Shown: piece by piece, positions 33,799 through 42,890 of the stretch
Layout: every line of letters starts with the position of its first letter
Position numbering within the stretch: position 1 is the stretch's first letter
DNA from: Chloroflexota bacterium
GTDB lineage: Bacteria; Chloroflexota; UBA11872
Direction: 5' to 3'
Assembly (NCBI GenBank): GCA_028873795.1
Contig: JAPPNP010000013.1
Coordinates: 1 to 47,903 of the forward strand
DNA: 47,903 nt
Notes under the pieces: generated by a model
The model's input: the letters and a program-made list of their open reading frames with translations, nothing else
What the model was told of the DNA's origin: nothing
The model's database searches: none
Translations under genes and position numbers: made by a program

Positions 33799-34704
33799 AT
33801 GACGCCAGAGCAAATCCTCTCCTACCCGCCGCGCGTGCTCACCCAGGCTCAGCGCGAGTCGTACTTCGAAAAGGGGTATGTCCTCGTCGAGAACGTCGTG
33901 CCCGACGAGTGGATCGAGCGGCTGCGCGACGTCACCAACGAGTTTGTCGAGCGCAGCCGTGAAATCACGGAATCCGACGCCGTGTGGGACCTGGAGCCCG
34001 ACCACACCGCCGAGAATCCGAGACTGCGCCGCCTCACCAGCCCCGTCGAGCAGCACCCTGCCTATTGGGAGTTCGCGTCGGACTCCATCGTGGCCGACGT
34101 CGCGGCCGACATCGTGGGGCCGGACGTCAAGTTCCACCACTCCAAGCTGAACTTCAAGTGGGCCGAAGGCGGCGAAGAGGTCAAGTGGCACCAGGACATT
34201 CAGTTCTGGCCGCACACGAACTACTCGCCGGCGACCATCGGCACCCTGCTCTACGACTGCGGTCCCGATCAAGGCCCGCTCGGCGGGCTTCCGGGGAGCC
34301 AAAACGGCCCGCTGTTCGACCTTTACAACGAGGACGGGTCGTGGAACGGCGCGCTGTCCGACGCCGACGCGGCCTCCCTGAATCTCGAGAACGTCGAATA
34401 CATGACCGGACCGGCGGGTTCACTCACGATTCACAACTGCCGCACCGTCCACGGATCGCCGCCAAACCAATCGGACACCGGGCGGCCCCTGTTGCTCTAT
34501 GCCTATTCATCCGCCGATGCCTTCACCTACACCTACAATCCGATTATGTCGAGTTACTACGGCACGATCGTGCGCGGCAAGCCCGCCCTCTATGCCCACC
34601 ACGATCCGCGGCCGTGCCAGATTCCGCCGGACTGGTCGGGGGGCTACCAGTCCCTCTTCGCGACGCAGCAAGGTGAGGACGAGGCCGTAGCTCCCGGCAT
34701 GTAG
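33799..34704 (+). CDS. Phytanoyl-CoA dioxygenase (PhyH) family oxygenase
   Basis: 301 residues. Iron triad His131-x-Asp133 (KWHQDIQFWPH) and His218 (TVHGSPPN), 2-oxoglutarate Arg229. It is larger than the 9118 protein and closer in layout to PhyH/EctD-like hydroxylases; the substrate is unknown. ATG at 33799 has CGGAG upstream; a GTG at 33778 is in frame. Convergent with another PhyH gene, 18 nt between stops. Confidence 0.9.
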   Translation: MTPEQILSYPPRVLTQAQRESYFEKGYVLVENVVPDEWIERLRDVTNEFVERSREITESDAVWDLEPDHTAENPRLRRLTSPVEQHPAYWEFASDSIVADVAADIVGPDVKFHHSKLNFKWAEGGEEVKWHQDIQFWPHTNYSPATIGTLLYDCGPDQGPLGGLPGSQNGPLFDLYNEDGSWNGALSDADAASLNLENVEYMTGPAGSLTIHNCRTVHGSPPNQSDTGRPLLLYAYSSADAFTYTYNPIMSSYYGTIVRGKPALYAHHDPRPCQIPPDWSGGYQSLFATQQGEDEAVAPGM

Positions 34705-34722
34705 GCCAGCACCGACGCTGAA

Positions 34723-35925
34723 TCACGTGACGGGATCAGGCAGCTTGGCAGCCGCGCCCCAGCTGGCAATGAACTCGTCGACGCCAAATCCTGCCGGCAT
34801 GTCGTTGTAGCTGTAGCCCGCCGGACCGTCTTGAAAGCCGGGCACGAAGTGGTCGGCCGGTGCGCGCAGCGCGGCGTCGAGCGCGGCAAACCGGCGCCCG
34901 AGCGTTTCGATTTCGCCGGCGGTGAAGGCGTCGGCGATGTCCTTGCGGCGGTCGTAGCCGGCACTTCGAGTCTCGGCGAGGCTCGGGAGCCGCAAGACGA
35001 GCTTGGACAGCAGCACCAGGGCCACCATTCGTCCCTCGACGCCGGGATGAAGGATCGCAAGCTCACGCACGAATCCGTCGGCGTCCCGCCGCATGGCGGC
35101 GCGCAGCACCGCCTCGATCACCCGCCGCTCGTCGGCATGCAACTCGACGAACCGCTCGAATTGGCGGCGCGTGGCCGCGGATAGCCGGCTGGTGAAGCCA
35201 AGGTCCCAGTTGAACGCATGGGCGTGCGGATAGATGGCGGCGCCGAACGCTCGATAGCCCAGATGCACCGTGCGGCGCAGCCTGGCGCTGTAGTCGCTGC
35301 CCCAGTGCAGCATCGTGTTCAGATAGACCACGGCGTCTCCCGCGTTCAGCTCCACCGGAATGCCGCCGGGCAGAGGCGCCGAGGCGTCGTGCGCAAGCGC
35401 CCGGTTCTCCTCATCGGTGTTCACGCGCCAGTGGCTTCCGGGAACCACCCACAGCACCGCGTCGTCATGCAGCGGAATATTCCACTGCACGTACGCCGGG
35501 CCATTGACTCGCGCGTCGTGCTGCAACCCCGCCAGCGGCGCCAGCGACGCCGGCCGGATATCCCGGTGCCATCGATCCGGCCCGTGGTCCTCCGTGGGGT
35601 TGCACATCAGCGACATCAGCGTCGGCGCGGCGTGAGGCGCCCGCATCAGCCGGCGGCTCATGCCCAGGGTGCCGTCGTCGAGGCAGAACTCGACCGCTTC
35701 CGCCGTTGAAGCATCAACGACGGTCTGGATCAGGACGCGCGGCTGACGAGCAAAGTAGCTATCTGGCCAGCGTCCGGCGGCATCGCGCTCACGCCGCCAC
35801 CGGTCAAACTGTCGCCGGACCAGCACTTCAAAGCTCGCCCGCAGCCCGTCGAGCCGCTCGGTCGAAATGGTCCGCGGGATGATCACGTAGCCCTGGTCCA
35901 ACAGTTGGGCCCGCAAGTCAGGCAT
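34723..35925 (-). CDS. PhyH-family oxygenase with long C-terminal extension
   Basis: 400 residues. Iron triad His120-x-Asp122 (DRWHRDIRP) and His207 (TMLHWGSD), followed by RRTVHLGYR. Beyond about residue 230 there is a 170-residue mostly helical extension of unknown role. It starts 11 nt after the SRAP stop and so belongs to the sulfatase-SRAP-PhyH operon. A role in modifying a sulfated or methylated substrate is speculative. Confidence 0.86.
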   Translation of the reverse strand: MPDLRAQLLDQGYVIIPRTISTERLDGLRASFEVLVRRQFDRWRRERDAAGRWPDSYFARQPRVLIQTVVDASTAEAVEFCLDDGTLGMSRRLMRAPHAAPTLMSLMCNPTEDHGPDRWHRDIRPASLAPLAGLQHDARVNGPAYVQWNIPLHDDAVLWVVPGSHWRVNTDEENRALAHDASAPLPGGIPVELNAGDAVVYLNTMLHWGSDYSARLRRTVHLGYRAFGAAIYPHAHAFNWDLGFTSRLSAATRRQFERFVELHADERRVIEAVLRAAMRRDADGFVRELAILHPGVEGRMVALVLLSKLVLRLPSLAETRSAGYDRRKDIADAFTAGEIETLGRRFAALDAALRAPADHFVPGFQDGPAGYSYNDMPAGFGVDEFIASWGAAAKLPDPVT

Positions 35926-35936
35926 GCCCTAAACCC

Positions 35937-36644
35937 CTAGAAGAGCGAACGCTGCGTATCCGCGTCCGGCGCTGGCTGCGACTCCGGCGCGGCAACCGGT
36001 TCGATCAATTCAGGTCCATTGTTCGCGACGGCGTTCACCGCCCGACTGACCGGATAGCTGCAGAGCACGTCTTCAGCCGCCGGTCGCAACAAGGCGGCCT
36101 GCCAGCCCGGGTCATCGTCATCGGCCGAGAGCCACGCATCCCAGTCGCCCGGCTCCAGGATCGCCGGCATGCGATGGTGGATGGCCGACATCCAGGCGCT
36201 CGGGCCCGTGGTGATGATCGTGAACGAACGACCGAACTCACCGTGCCGCTCCCAGAGCCCGGCCAGCGCCAGCGGCCGGCCGTCGGCCCGCCGAATGTAG
36301 AGGGGCTGCCGCCGCTCTCGCGGACCCGTCCATTCGTAGAAGCCGTCAGCCGGCACCAGGCAGCGGCGCGCACGAAACGCGGCGCGAAAGGCCGGCTTGT
36401 CGGCCACCGTCTCGGCACGCGCGTTGATGGTGCGCGCGCCGAACCGCGCCTCCTTGGCCCACGCGGGTATGAGCCCCCATCGCATGGACTCGAAGCGCCG
36501 CGGGCCGTCCACCACCACCAGCGACTGCTGGGTGGGCGCCACATTGAAGCTCGGCAGCGGCACGTCGGTTGCAACGAGCGGCGCACTCTTGAAGAAGTCC
36601 GCCAGGACCTGCGGGTCCGAATGACGGCTATACCGTGCACACAA
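35937..36644 (-). CDS. SOS-response-associated peptidase (SRAP/YedK/HMCES family)
   Basis: 235 residues. After Met removal Cys2 (MCARYS) becomes the N-terminal nucleophile that crosslinks abasic sites in single-stranded DNA. Asn34 (FNVAPTQ), Glu104 (DGFYEW) and the His of HHRMP complete the site. The start must be TTG at 36642-36644, because only there is Cys residue 2; GGAGG lies 11 nt upstream. It is a DNA-protection protein, oddly placed between a sulfatase and an oxygenase on the same strand. Confidence 0.94.
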   Translation of the reverse strand: MCARYSRHSDPQVLADFFKSAPLVATDVPLPSFNVAPTQQSLVVVDGPRRFESMRWGLIPAWAKEARFGARTINARAETVADKPAFRAAFRARRCLVPADGFYEWTGPRERRQPLYIRRADGRPLALAGLWERHGEFGRSFTIITTGPSAWMSAIHHRMPAILEPGDWDAWLSADDDDPGWQAALLRPAAEDVLCSYPVSRAVNAVANNGPELIEPVAAPESQPAPDADTQRSLF

Positions 36645-36694
36645 GGGCAGTGGCGCCTCCAGTCGAGGCCAGCGTCATTGCCATGGTGACACGC

Positions 36695-37972
36695 CTAGCG
36701 CGTAAGGCCGCGCATCGCCCGGCGATAGAAGGGCGACGCCACCGGTCCGTCCAGCAGCGGATCGCCGGTCTCATGCATCCAGCTCGCCAGCCTGGCTTCC
36801 AGCTCGGCCTCCACGCTCCCGTACTCCGGGCGTCCCGCGAGATTCGTCCATTCGTGGGGATCCGACCGTAGGTCGTACAGCTCGACCGGTGCATGCACCG
36901 ACGGCTCCAATCGTCCGGCCAGGTCGCGATAGGCCCCGCCGCCGGCGATGTCCGTTGGAATCTCCACGCCCAATCCGGCCTCGAAATTCCGGATGTACTT
37001 CCAATCGGCGGTTCGGACGCCGCGCATGGGGTCGTAGTAGCTGTGATAGGTCTTTTCGACAAACAGCTCGGCGTGCCCCTTTGACTCGCCGGCGGCCAGC
37101 GGCAGCAGCGACCGGCCATGCAGACCCGACGGGGGCTCGGCGCCCGTCAGGTCGATCAGGGTTGGCACGACGTCCATGATGCTGGCCAGGCCGGTGGGAG
37201 CGACACCGTCGCTAAGCGCGGTGCCCGGTAGGCGGGCGATCAGGAAAATCTCGATGCCGGGGTCGTAGAGCGTGCACTTGGCTCGGGGAAACGCAATGCC
37301 GTGGTCGCTCACGAAGAGCACCAGGGTCCGATCGAGCAGACCGCGATTCTCGAGCACTCCGACAAGCTGACCGACGTGCACATCGGCCCGATGGACACAG
37401 CCCTGAAAGTCCGCCAGGTCGGCGCGTGTATCGGGGGCGTCCACCAAGTACCCGGGCACGGTGATCCCCCTGGCGTCGAACCGCACGCCGCCGAAGCCGT
37501 GGTCGCCCACCCGGTGGGTTTCCGTGAGCCCAATCTGCGCCACAAACGGTCGCCCGGGGTCGGCATCGATGAATGCGCCAACCCCCGCGACGATCGATGC
37601 CATGTCACGGCCCTCGTCGTAGACGTCGTTGCCCACGCGCAGCGGATCGCGCGCCGCGTGTTCAACGCCCCAGTGACCGCTGCGGTAGCCCGCCGTGCGC
37701 AAGATCTGCGGAATGGTGCGCTCATTCGGGTGCAGATCCCAACGGTGCTCGCCGTGCGTGAGCCCCATCGTCCCGTTGGCATGGGGGTACCGGCCGGTTG
37801 TCAGGCTCGCGCGGCTTGGTGAGCACTGCGGCGCGGTGGTGTAGGCGTTGAATCGCGCCCCTTCGCCAGCGAGGCGGCTCAGGTTCGGCGTGGCCACGCT
37901 GCCAACGCCGTACGGCTCGATGAACCGGCCCGTGTCGTGCGTCGTGATGATCAGGACGTTCGGCAGCGCCAT
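36695..37972 (-). CDS. Sulfatase (formylglycine-dependent, type I)
   Basis: 425 residues. Cys50 in CSPSR (50-54) is the residue converted to formylglycine, followed by TTGRYPHANG. SDHGIAFPRAK and the N-terminal HDTG provide metal ligands. It hydrolyses sulfate esters, probably of a carbohydrate or steroid. No signal peptide is seen, so cytoplasmic action on imported material is likely. No maturase gene is in the window. ATG at 37972 is preferred; TTG three codons upstream is possible. First gene of its operon. Confidence 0.92.
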   Translation of the reverse strand: MALPNVLIITTHDTGRFIEPYGVGSVATPNLSRLAGEGARFNAYTTAPQCSPSRASLTTGRYPHANGTMGLTHGEHRWDLHPNERTIPQILRTAGYRSGHWGVEHAARDPLRVGNDVYDEGRDMASIVAGVGAFIDADPGRPFVAQIGLTETHRVGDHGFGGVRFDARGITVPGYLVDAPDTRADLADFQGCVHRADVHVGQLVGVLENRGLLDRTLVLFVSDHGIAFPRAKCTLYDPGIEIFLIARLPGTALSDGVAPTGLASIMDVVPTLIDLTGAEPPSGLHGRSLLPLAAGESKGHAELFVEKTYHSYYDPMRGVRTADWKYIRNFEAGLGVEIPTDIAGGGAYRDLAGRLEPSVHAPVELYDLRSDPHEWTNLAGRPEYGSVEAELEARLASWMHETGDPLLDGPVASPFYRRAMRGLTR

Positions 37973-38105
37973 GAACCCCAATGTAGGAGGCAGCGCACGT
38001 GGATGTATATCGCGCGCGTCAGGACTGCGCCGGCAGACGGCGCTTCGAGACCCAAAGCTTCGCGTTGCGAGGCGCGGTTCGGACGATCAGCTCTGGGACC
38101 GGTGC

Positions 38106-38111
38106 CATAAT
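38106..38111 (+). promoter_or_regulatory. -10-like CATAAT for the GYD gene
   Basis: CATAAT (5 of 6 to consensus) is 38 nt before the ATG at 38149. No clear -35. Confidence 0.35.
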
Positions 38112-38148
38112 CGCCCCATCGGAAACGCACCACTCGGAGACGCGATCG

Positions 38149-38451
38149 ATGCAGACATTCATTGGCCTGATCAGCCTGCAGGCCGACGCCGGGTCGGCCG
38201 CGGGCGCCTACCGCGACGCGCTCGGCGAAGGCGCGCCGGAAACGCGCAAGGTGATCGAAGACCACGGCGGCAAGCTGGTGGAGATCTATCTGACCATGGG
38301 CCAATACGACAGCGTGGCCGTCATGCAGTTCCCCGACGCGGTCACCTGCGCGCAGGCGATTCTGGCGCTGCGCGAACAATTCGGTCTGGGAACCCAAACC
38401 CTGCAAGCGTTCCCCGAAAGCCAATGGCCCGAGGTGGCGAAGGGAATCTAA
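38149..38451 (+). CDS. GYD domain protein
   Basis: 100 residues. The small ferredoxin-like GYD domain is identified by MGQYDSVAVMQFPD (position about 60-73) and the preceding GGKLVEIYLT. The family has no established reaction; members are stand-alone dimers. ATG at 38149 has CGGAG 8-9 nt upstream and fits the usual length; the 50 upstream codons are rejected. Confidence 0.85.
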   Translation: MQTFIGLISLQADAGSAAGAYRDALGEGAPETRKVIEDHGGKLVEIYLTMGQYDSVAVMQFPDAVTCAQAILALREQFGLGTQTLQAFPESQWPEVAKGI

Positions 38452-38520
38452 CGCCGCCGTCGCTCGCACCTGCGCCCGCTTCGGACGACCACGCACCCAG
38501 GTCCAGGGGCTCTCACGCAG

Positions 38521-38934
38521 CTAGCCGATAACCTCGAATGCCCGGTGCCCGTGGCCCCGTTGAATGCGATAGGTGTGAAAGTCGTTGCGGTCGATGGTAA
38601 AGACTGTTGACAGTTCAAGCCGTTCCGCCATCGTCACGAGGGACGCGTCGGCCAAGTCCATTGGGGCGTCGGCGTATTTGGCCATCAGCCCGAAGGCCCG
38701 TGACAAGAGTTGGTCATCAAGAAACAGCACGCGCAATCCCTCATCGGCAACAAAATCCATCAAGCGTTGGGCGCCCAAGCTTGCCGGCTGCAGGAGGTGA
38801 AGGGCCTCGGTCAGTACCGGAACAGTCGTCGCAATTGGCTGCTCAATGCCCCGGAGGGTGTCCACGCACTGGCGATGGTCGGCATCGGCCGGATCGAATA
38901 ACGCCACCAAGGGACCTGTGTCGACCAGGATCAC
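38521..38934 (-). CDS. vapC: PIN-domain ribonuclease toxin (VapC family)
   Basis: 137 residues. Acidic active-site residues fall in the PIN order: Asp5 (VDTGPL), Glu43 (LTEALH), Asp93/96 (DLADA) and Asp115 (IDRNDF). VapC toxins cut tRNA or rRNA. GTG start at 38934 overlaps the antitoxin stop in GTGA, giving tight coupling. Confidence 0.9.
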   Translation of the reverse strand: MILVDTGPLVALFDPADADHRQCVDTLRGIEQPIATTVPVLTEALHLLQPASLGAQRLMDFVADEGLRVLFLDDQLLSRAFGLMAKYADAPMDLADASLVTMAERLELSTVFTIDRNDFHTYRIQRGHGHRAFEVIG

Positions 38935-39197
38935 CGCCGGTGCTTCGCGGCAACCACCGCGACAACCGCGGCCTTCGCATCTCGGGCCGCGGCTACCGCG
39001 TATCCGCCGGGTCCGAGATTGAGTCGCCGATACACCTCGTAGGGAGTCTCCGCGGCATCGTCGAGCGATGCAGCCGCATAGGCGTGCAGTCCGCGCTTGA
39101 GCACTTCCGAGATCGTCAGACCAGTTCGCTGGCGCACGGCAGCTAGCGTTCGCTCAGCTTCGTCGTCGAGCCGCACCGTTCTGACCCCCATTGGCAT
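38931..39197 (-). CDS. vapB: VapB-type ribbon-helix-helix antitoxin
   Basis: 88 residues. RTVRLDDEAERTL and the ISEVLKRGL helix (29-37) form a ribbon-helix-helix domain; the C-terminal half is Ala/Val-rich. It blocks the downstream PIN toxin and represses the operon. ATG at 39197 or 39191. The -10-like TACAAT at 39222-39227 and an AT-rich, partly palindromic block (39213-39228) upstream are candidate control sites. Confidence 0.85.
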   Translation of the reverse strand: MPMGVRTVRLDDEAERTLAAVRQRTGLTISEVLKRGLHAYAAASLDDAAETPYEVYRRLNLGPGGYAVAAARDAKAAVVAVVAAKHRR

Positions 39198-39212
39198 CCC
39201 CCGGAATCTCGT

Positions 39213-39228
39213 GTATTACATATTGTAC
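39213..39228 (-). promoter_or_regulatory. AT-rich promoter/operator of the vapBC pair
   Basis: The minus strand has TACAAT (39222-39227), 25 nt before the antitoxin ATG, within an imperfect palindrome bounded by GTA and TAC. AT-rich against a GC-rich background. Autorepressor site inferred. Confidence 0.45.
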
Positions 39229-39296
39229 GACATGCGGCCCGACCCAACTTAGGCAGACTCGCCGGCTGGGAAACTTCGCGATCCGCGGCAAGTCAG

Positions 39297-39851
39297 TTAC
39301 TCCTTCGCCTCCATCCGCGCCAGGATGTCGCGAATCTCGGTGAGGAGTTCGGTGGCGTTGCCGGCGGGCGCTGGGGCGTCTTCGTCGGGCTCGGCGCCCA
39401 GCACCCGTTGTCGCTGCATCAGGATGGCGTTGCGAAACTCCGCCGCGTCCACCACGCCGATCAGGTCGCCTTCGCTGCTGGCGTTCGGTCCCGCTTGACC
39501 CGCGGTCTCTACCCGCAAGCCGCGCACCTTGAAGTGACGCATGATTGGCCCATCGTGCAGGCGCAGATCGGTGACCCGGTTGAGGGGGATGGTCGACTCC
39601 CGGCGGTTGAAGACGCCCTTCCGGATCTCGATGGCCTGGGACGTCAGCCGGGCGGACAGGCGCCGGTAGTACTCCGGGGCGTACCAGAGGCTGAAGATGA
39701 GCCAAAACGGGATCAGCGGGATCCCGACGACGGTGATGGCCAAGTAGAGTGAGACCAGCACCCGGTAGTAGGCGACGAACCCGCGGTCGAATTCGGCGTC
39801 GCGGAGCGTTCTTCCAGTCGCCCCAGATTGGTCCAACGGGTCTCCTGCCAT
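39297..39851 (-). CDS. Bacterial PH-domain (bPH2, YdbT-like) membrane protein
   Basis: 184 residues. Two membrane helices (about 25-57) are followed by a bPH2 domain (about 60-150) with the typical LTSQAIEIRKGVFNRRESTIPLNRVTDLRL pattern, then an acidic helical tail. Function unknown. ATG with GAAAGGA upstream. Divergent from the RidA-like gene. Confidence 0.85.
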   Translation of the reverse strand: MAGDPLDQSGATGRTLRDAEFDRGFVAYYRVLVSLYLAITVVGIPLIPFWLIFSLWYAPEYYRRLSARLTSQAIEIRKGVFNRRESTIPLNRVTDLRLHDGPIMRHFKVRGLRVETAGQAGPNASSEGDLIGVVDAAEFRNAILMQRQRVLGAEPDEDAPAPAGNATELLTEIRDILARMEAKE

Positions 39852-39984
39852 AGCTCGATCCTTTCTCGAATCGGTTTCGCGAGCCCCTGATTACCCGAGA
39901 ATCGCATTCGCCTTGGGGCGATCAGTGGACGGTGGCTGCGCGCCACTGTATCCGGGCAATTCGGACCCGACCATTCGGCGCCGC

Positions 39985-39990
39985 TAGACT
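39985..39990 (+). promoter_or_regulatory. -10-like TAGACT for the RidA-like gene
   Basis: TAGACT, 34 nt before the ATG at 40024, identical to the elements at 9086 and 6158. No -35 consensus. Confidence 0.4.
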
Positions 39991-40023
39991 CCGTGGAGCC
40001 ACAGACGCACCGGAGCCCTCGCC

Positions 40024-40482
40024 ATGTCGCCGGAGGACCGCCTCGCCGCTTTGGGAATCGACCTGCCAGACCTGCCGCCTCCGCTCCCGGACGCGCCCTA
40101 CATTCCGGCCGTGGTGACGGGTGACCTCGTGTGGGTGTCGGGCCACTCCCCCGGCGGCGCCTGGCGTCCGGGCCAGGTCGGCACGGACTACACGGTCGCC
40201 GAGGCCAAGCAGGCCGCGCGGGCGGCCGGGATTGGGCTGCTGGCCGCCGCGCGCTCTGTGGTCGGCTCACTCGATCGTATCGATCGCGTCGTGCGCATGC
40301 TGGGTCACGTGAACGCCGCGCCGGGGATGGACCAGGCCGGCGAGGTCGTCAACGGCTGCTCGGAGCTGATGCTCGAGGTGTTCGGGCCCGAGGGCCGCGG
40401 GGTCCGCTCCGCAGTGGGCGTGGGCACCATGCCGCGCAACGTCCCGCTGTCCGTCGAGGCGGTGTTTCAACTCAAGGCTTAA
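40024..40482 (+). CDS. RidA/YjgF-family protein
   Basis: 152 residues of the YjgF/UK114 fold, longer subgroup (about 150 residues). Arg128 in VRSAVGVGTMPRNVP corresponds to the arginine that holds imine or enamine substrates. It may deaminate reactive enamines from PLP enzymes; no direct evidence links it to a neighbour. GGAG 7 nt before the ATG. Confidence 0.88.
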   Translation: MSPEDRLAALGIDLPDLPPPLPDAPYIPAVVTGDLVWVSGHSPGGAWRPGQVGTDYTVAEAKQAARAAGIGLLAAARSVVGSLDRIDRVVRMLGHVNAAPGMDQAGEVVNGCSELMLEVFGPEGRGVRSAVGVGTMPRNVPLSVEAVFQLKA

Positions 40483-40712
40483 CCTTAACGCTGCGGCAAA
40501 CACTTCGTCGCGCGGTCGAATCCGGTCGACTTCACACTGCCGTCGGCTCAGACGCTTGAAATTTATGTCAACCCGTCGACCGCATTGCGGGGCATGTGAC
40601 CACCGAACCGTCCGCCCCTTGACGGCCCACGCCGGCCGCACCACCATGCTCCCCGAACGCCTCCACGCATCGCTCGCCCAGTGGCGACCGCGCCGCGCAG
40701 CAAGGGGTTGAC

Positions 40713-42812
40713 GTGTCCAACAACGATGGCCGCTTCGGCATCCCCGGCGTTCCGTTCCCGGTGGGCGTGGAGTACTACCGCGCGCCGGTTCCCAAGCCGG
40801 AGCTGTGGGACGAGGACTTCGCGCGCATTCGTGCCGGCGGCATGCGCGTCATTCGCACCTTTAACTATTGGAACCACCTGGAGCCGCGCCCCGGTCTCTA
40901 CGAGACCGACGATATCGACCTGCTCTTCGATCTGGCCCACAAGCACGACTTGCGCGTCTGGCTCGACCTTCCCTTGGCCACGCACGGCGCGTGCCCCGAG
41001 TGGCTCACGCGCGAGCATCCCGACATGCGCGTGGTCAGCTACCGCGGCCACGTATCGCTGACGGGCGCCAGCCCCGCCTATCCCCAGGGCAGCCAGATCC
41101 ACTGCTACGACCATCCCGCCTGGCGCGAGTACGGTGAGAACCTGCTGCGCTACATGATCGGCCGTTACAAGGATCACCCGGCCCTGCTGGTGTGGGGCCT
41201 TTGGGACGGCATCGCGCTGTCGGCTGCCTGGAGCAAGACCTCCGACGGCTTGCCCTGCTATTGCCCCAGCACGCTCGCGCGCTACGACGCTTGGTTGCGC
41301 GAGCGCTTCACGCTCGACGAGCTCAACGCTCGCGTGCACCGCCGCTATCGCCGCTGGGAAGACGTGCAGCCCCCGCGATCGAATCAAAACGTCGTCGAGA
41401 TGCTGCTGTACAAGCAGTTCCATTACGAGAACCTGGCCGGCCACTTGCAGTGGGTCATGGACGTCGCCAACGACGTGGACCCCGTGCACGAAAAGCGCTC
41501 GCACGGCGCCTGGTATCCGCGCCCGCAGGACACCGTCTGCGCGCCGGTCGCCGACAGTTGGGGCATGTCCATGTCGTCCAACAACCTGCTCACGTCCGAG
41601 GACCCCTACAAGCTGTCGGAGCGGGCCTTCGGCTACGACTGGTCCCGCAGCATCGGCAAGAACAATCGCTGGTGGAACGAGGAGATCTACTCGGGCATGT
41701 CACGCGGCGGCGTCACGTGGCGCAAGCAGTCGGCGCCCGAGGAGCCAACCATGCTGCTCTGGATGTGCCTGGCCTCGGGCGGCGCCGGCGCCATGTATTG
41801 GCAGTATCGGCCCGAGTACTTCAGCTTCGAGTCGCCGGGCTACAACCTCATCGCGCTTGACGGCGAGCCCACCGCCCGCTGGCGAGCGACCAGCGAGGCG
41901 CTGTGCCAAATGGCCGGCATGGAAGAGCACCTGCCGCTCAGGTGCGACACCGCGGACGTGGCCGTCGTCTACCACGGCGAGTCCCAGGAGCTTTTCAGCT
42001 ACAACGACGAAGACGACCGCTACCTTGATGACGTGCGCGGCGTGCACCGCACGCTCTGGGCCAACGGCATTCCGGTCGACATCGTGTCACCGGGCATGGA
42101 CTGGTCGCCGTACCGCCTGATCTATCTGACCAACGCCGCGATGATGACCGACGAGCTGCGCCGGCGCATCGAGCAGACCCTCAGCGACAACCCCGATGTG
42201 CAGCTTGTGGCGGACGGAAGCTTTGGGCTGTATTCGGCCGACGGCCAATCGTCCTATGGCCCCCCGGAAGGCTTTTCGGAACGCTTTGGGGTACGCGTGG
42301 CGGATTTCAACGCCATCACCGAGGGTGACATCGACGCCGGACGGAACGTGCTCCAAGCGGGCGACGGAACCATTCCGATCAGCACCCCGTGCGGCTACGC
42401 CGTCCTCGAGCCCAAGAACGGGGCAACGGCCATCGCCTCGCTCGATGGTGAGACCGTGGCCGTCCGCAGTCCCGACGGCCGGTTCACCTGGTGGGGACTG
42501 TCGCTGTCGGCCGGATTCGGCAACGCCGGACATCCCGACCTGGTGCTCCCGCCCGTGCGGACGGCCGGCATCGAGGCCCCGCTGGCAATCGATGGATCGG
42601 GCGTGGTGCCGGTGGTCCGCGGATCGGCCAACGGCGGCGACGTGGCCTTTCTGTTCAACCTCGAGCGCTCCGACGCCAACGTCACCGTCCGTCCGCATCG
42701 CCCCGTGGGTTCGGCGCGCAATCTGCTCGCCAAGGCCGACCTACCCCTACGCGACGGCGGATTCGAAATCTCGATCCCGGCTTGGAAGCACGCGGTGGTG
42801 CACCTGGCCTAG
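40713..42812 (+). CDS. GH42 beta-galactosidase-like protein lacking the usual Asn-Glu (paralogue)
   Basis: 699 residues and collinear with 21347-23452 over its length (CYDHPAWREYG, SWGMSM.SNNLLTS.DPYK, WWNEEIY.GMS.GGV.W, SADGQSSY.PPEGF). It has the same substitution: WGLWDG (161-166) at the acid/base position, with the nucleophile-region WWNEEIYSG retained. No signal peptide. GTG start at 40713 with AAGGGG upstream. The nearby genes are a RidA-like protein and a convergent BNR protein, again pairing this family with a propeller. Confidence 0.83.
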   Translation: MSNNDGRFGIPGVPFPVGVEYYRAPVPKPELWDEDFARIRAGGMRVIRTFNYWNHLEPRPGLYETDDIDLLFDLAHKHDLRVWLDLPLATHGACPEWLTREHPDMRVVSYRGHVSLTGASPAYPQGSQIHCYDHPAWREYGENLLRYMIGRYKDHPALLVWGLWDGIALSAAWSKTSDGLPCYCPSTLARYDAWLRERFTLDELNARVHRRYRRWEDVQPPRSNQNVVEMLLYKQFHYENLAGHLQWVMDVANDVDPVHEKRSHGAWYPRPQDTVCAPVADSWGMSMSSNNLLTSEDPYKLSERAFGYDWSRSIGKNNRWWNEEIYSGMSRGGVTWRKQSAPEEPTMLLWMCLASGGAGAMYWQYRPEYFSFESPGYNLIALDGEPTARWRATSEALCQMAGMEEHLPLRCDTADVAVVYHGESQELFSYNDEDDRYLDDVRGVHRTLWANGIPVDIVSPGMDWSPYRLIYLTNAAMMTDELRRRIEQTLSDNPDVQLVADGSFGLYSADGQSSYGPPEGFSERFGVRVADFNAITEGDIDAGRNVLQAGDGTIPISTPCGYAVLEPKNGATAIASLDGETVAVRSPDGRFTWWGLSLSAGFGNAGHPDLVLPPVRTAGIEAPLAIDGSGVVPVVRGSANGGDVAFLFNLERSDANVTVRPHRPVGSARNLLAKADLPLRDGGFEISIPAWKHAVVHLA

Positions 42813-42890
42813 CCGTCGACCTCGCGGCTCGTCATGAGTGGGACAGCGAGGAACGGACGCGGCGGCCGCCAAGCCCCCGGCGACTCCGAC

